Of a stretch of DNA of 5,706 nucleotides, positions 5,200 to 5,706 are shown in pieces. Position 1 is the first letter of the stretch; the number at the start of each line of letters is the position of its first letter. Below the pieces are notes generated by a model. That model searched no databases. It was given only the letters and a program-made list of their open reading frames with translations, and was not told where the DNA came from. Origin of the DNA: CAZSPL01 sp964608735 (GTDB lineage Bacteria > JAJVIF01 > JAPKYR01 > CAZSPL01). The DNA lies in contig CAZSPL010000224.1 in assembly GCA_964608735.1 (NCBI GenBank), positions 1 through 5,706 on the forward strand, in the 5' to 3' direction. The position numbers and the translations under genes were made by a program.

Positions 5200-5228
5200 A
5201 TTTTATACTCATCTCGGTCATGAGGCAA
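5200..5228 (-). promoter_or_regulatory. Promoter of the cytochrome gene, suggesting a leaderless mRNA
   Basis: On the minus strand, TTGCCT (5223-5228, 4 of 6), 17 bases, then TAAAAT (5200-5205, 5 of 6). Only six bases separate the -10 box from ATG 5193, so the usual start point would be at or within a base or two of the start codon. This fits the lack of any ribosome binding site there. Confidence 0.5.
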
Positions 5229-5319
5229 AGGGCAAAACCACGACGTTATTCCCAGGATAAGACATGTCAGCGGGGAAATGAGTTCAACCGTGCCCTCGTG
5301 GCCGGGCCATCGCCGGGCG

Positions 5320-5327
5320 AAAAAAAA
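5320..5327 (-). terminator. T-run directly after tRNA-Phe
   Basis: Eight consecutive T residues on the minus strand follow the tRNA-Phe discriminator base without a gap. No separate hairpin lies between, so the folded tRNA arms would have to act as the terminator stem. The role is inferred from the T-run alone. Confidence 0.4.
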
Positions 5328-5400
<73 letters not shown>

Positions 5401-5408
5401 ACGCGCGG

Positions 5409-5438
5409 ATTATACTCTGAAAATTTCGACCCTCTCAA
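5409..5438 (-). promoter_or_regulatory. Promoter of tRNA-Phe
   Basis: On the minus strand, TTGAGA (5433-5438, 5 of 6), 18 bases, then TATAAT (5409-5414, perfect). The eight bases between the -10 box and the tRNA are CCGCGCGT, so transcription should begin almost at the mature 5' end. Such a GC-rich discriminator region is known from stable-RNA promoters under stringent (ppGpp) control; that regulation is inferred here. Confidence 0.8.
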
Positions 5439-5451
5439 CTTTCGAAAAATA

Positions 5452-5529
5452 TGGCGGGGGCGACGGGACTTGAACCCGCGACCTCCGGCTTGACAGGCCG
5501 GCATCCTAGAACCGCTAGACCACGCCCCC
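5452..5529 (-). tRNA. tRNA-Asp (anticodon GTC), CCA encoded
   Basis: A minus-strand cloverleaf: acceptor GGGGGCG/CGCCCCC with discriminator G, D-stem GTCT/GGAT, anticodon stem CCGGC/GCCGG with loop CTGTCAA (anticodon GTC at 5492-5494), five-base variable loop, and T-stem GCGGG/CCCGT with loop TTCAAGT. CCA follows the discriminator at 5452-5454, so the 3' end appears encoded. A run of five T residues (5445-5449) comes shortly after the gene. Confidence 0.95.
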
Positions 5530-5555
5530 GTGGATACAAGGTGCAAGGGCTGCAT

Positions 5556-5584
5556 AATCTACCACAATACAGCCCCATTCTCAA
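5556..5584 (-). promoter_or_regulatory. Promoter candidate of tRNA-Asp
   Basis: On the minus strand, TTGAGA (5579-5584, 5 of 6), 17 bases, then TAGATT (5556-5561, 4 of 6). A start near 5549 would give a leader of about 20 bases before tRNA-Asp. The -35 hexamer is identical to that of tRNA-Phe. An inverted repeat, GGGCTG (5547-5552) and CAGCCC (5570-5575), brackets the -10 box. Confidence 0.55.
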
Positions 5585-5591
5585 TATCCGC

Positions 5592-5615
5592 AAAACCGGC
5601 TTCGAAATAACCGGT
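5592..5615 (-). terminator. Weak hairpin terminator after tRNA-Glu
   Basis: On the minus strand, ACCGGTT (5609-5615) pairs with AGCCGGT (5595-5601) with one G-U wobble. The loop has seven bases and TTT (5592-5594) follows. It begins 15 bases after the tRNA-Glu CCA. The stem is adequate but the T-run is short. Confidence 0.45.
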
Positions 5616-5630
5616 CGCGCTGTTCGGCAC

Positions 5631-5706
5631 TGGTGCCCCCAAGGGGATTCGAACCCCTGTTACCGCCTTGAAAGAGCGATGTCCTAGGCCTCTAGACTAT
5701 GGGGGC
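5631..5706 (-). tRNA. tRNA-Glu (anticodon TTC), CCA encoded
   Basis: The gene reaches exactly to the right edge of the window. Minus-strand cloverleaf: acceptor GCCCCCA/TGGGGGC with discriminator A, D-stem GTCT/GGAC, anticodon stem TCGCT/GGCGG (two G-U pairs) with loop CTTTCAA (anticodon TTC), four-base variable loop, and T-stem AGGGG/CCCCT with loop TTCGAAT. CCA follows at 5631-5633. All parts are present, so the gene is complete although its promoter is outside. Confidence 0.95.

Noticed and set aside
5301..5318. Direct repeat GCCGGGC twice, four bases apart
   Set aside because: Seven-base GC-rich repeats are expected by chance and nothing else marks this as an array or binding site.

Overview
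The window looks like a chromosomal segment of a moderately GC-rich, Gram-negative-type bacterium. The evidence is several signal-peptide proteins, a probable lipoprotein cytochrome c, good sigma70-like promoters and bacterial tRNAs. I cannot assign a phylum from the sequence. TGA is used as an ordinary stop (at 214-216 and 3285-3287), so the standard bacterial code applies.

Layout. Plus strand: the acidic C-terminal tail of an unidentified protein (1-216), then a complete DUF502-family membrane protein (294-917). All other genes are on the minus strand. Read in the direction of transcription from the right edge they are: tRNA-Glu, tRNA-Asp, tRNA-Phe, a small cytochrome c lipoprotein, tRNA-Pro, and a tandem set of three secreted paralogues of an unrecognised family (3285-4487, then 2075-3259, then 929-1984). 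The last paralogue converges on the DUF502 gene with only 11 bases between the two stop codons.

The tRNA genes look individually expressed. Asp, Phe and Pro each have a recognisable -35/-10 pair just upstream. Pro has a strong intrinsic terminator, Glu a weak hairpin, and Phe and Asp a T-run directly after the gene. The tRNA-Pro promoter is striking: a perfect TTGACA and a TATATT are separated by a 17-base spacer, 16 bases of which are one perfect palindrome.

The most unusual part is the three-paralogue block. The proteins are strongly diverged but share a P-N-x-G-L...W-P-Y motif near the N-terminus, a central S-P-G-Y segment, a V-W pair, a W/Y-rich segment and a C-terminal A-Y-[IV]-D segment. 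In the middle copy an in-frame TGA separates the last 49 codons, which still encode the conserved C-terminal segment and end at the TAA expected from the paralogues. No function can be assigned from sequence alone; they are probably exported to the envelope or periplasm. I found no CRISPR array, insertion sequence, phage gene or recognisable defence system. Every stretch longer than about 100 bases is accounted for by a gene.
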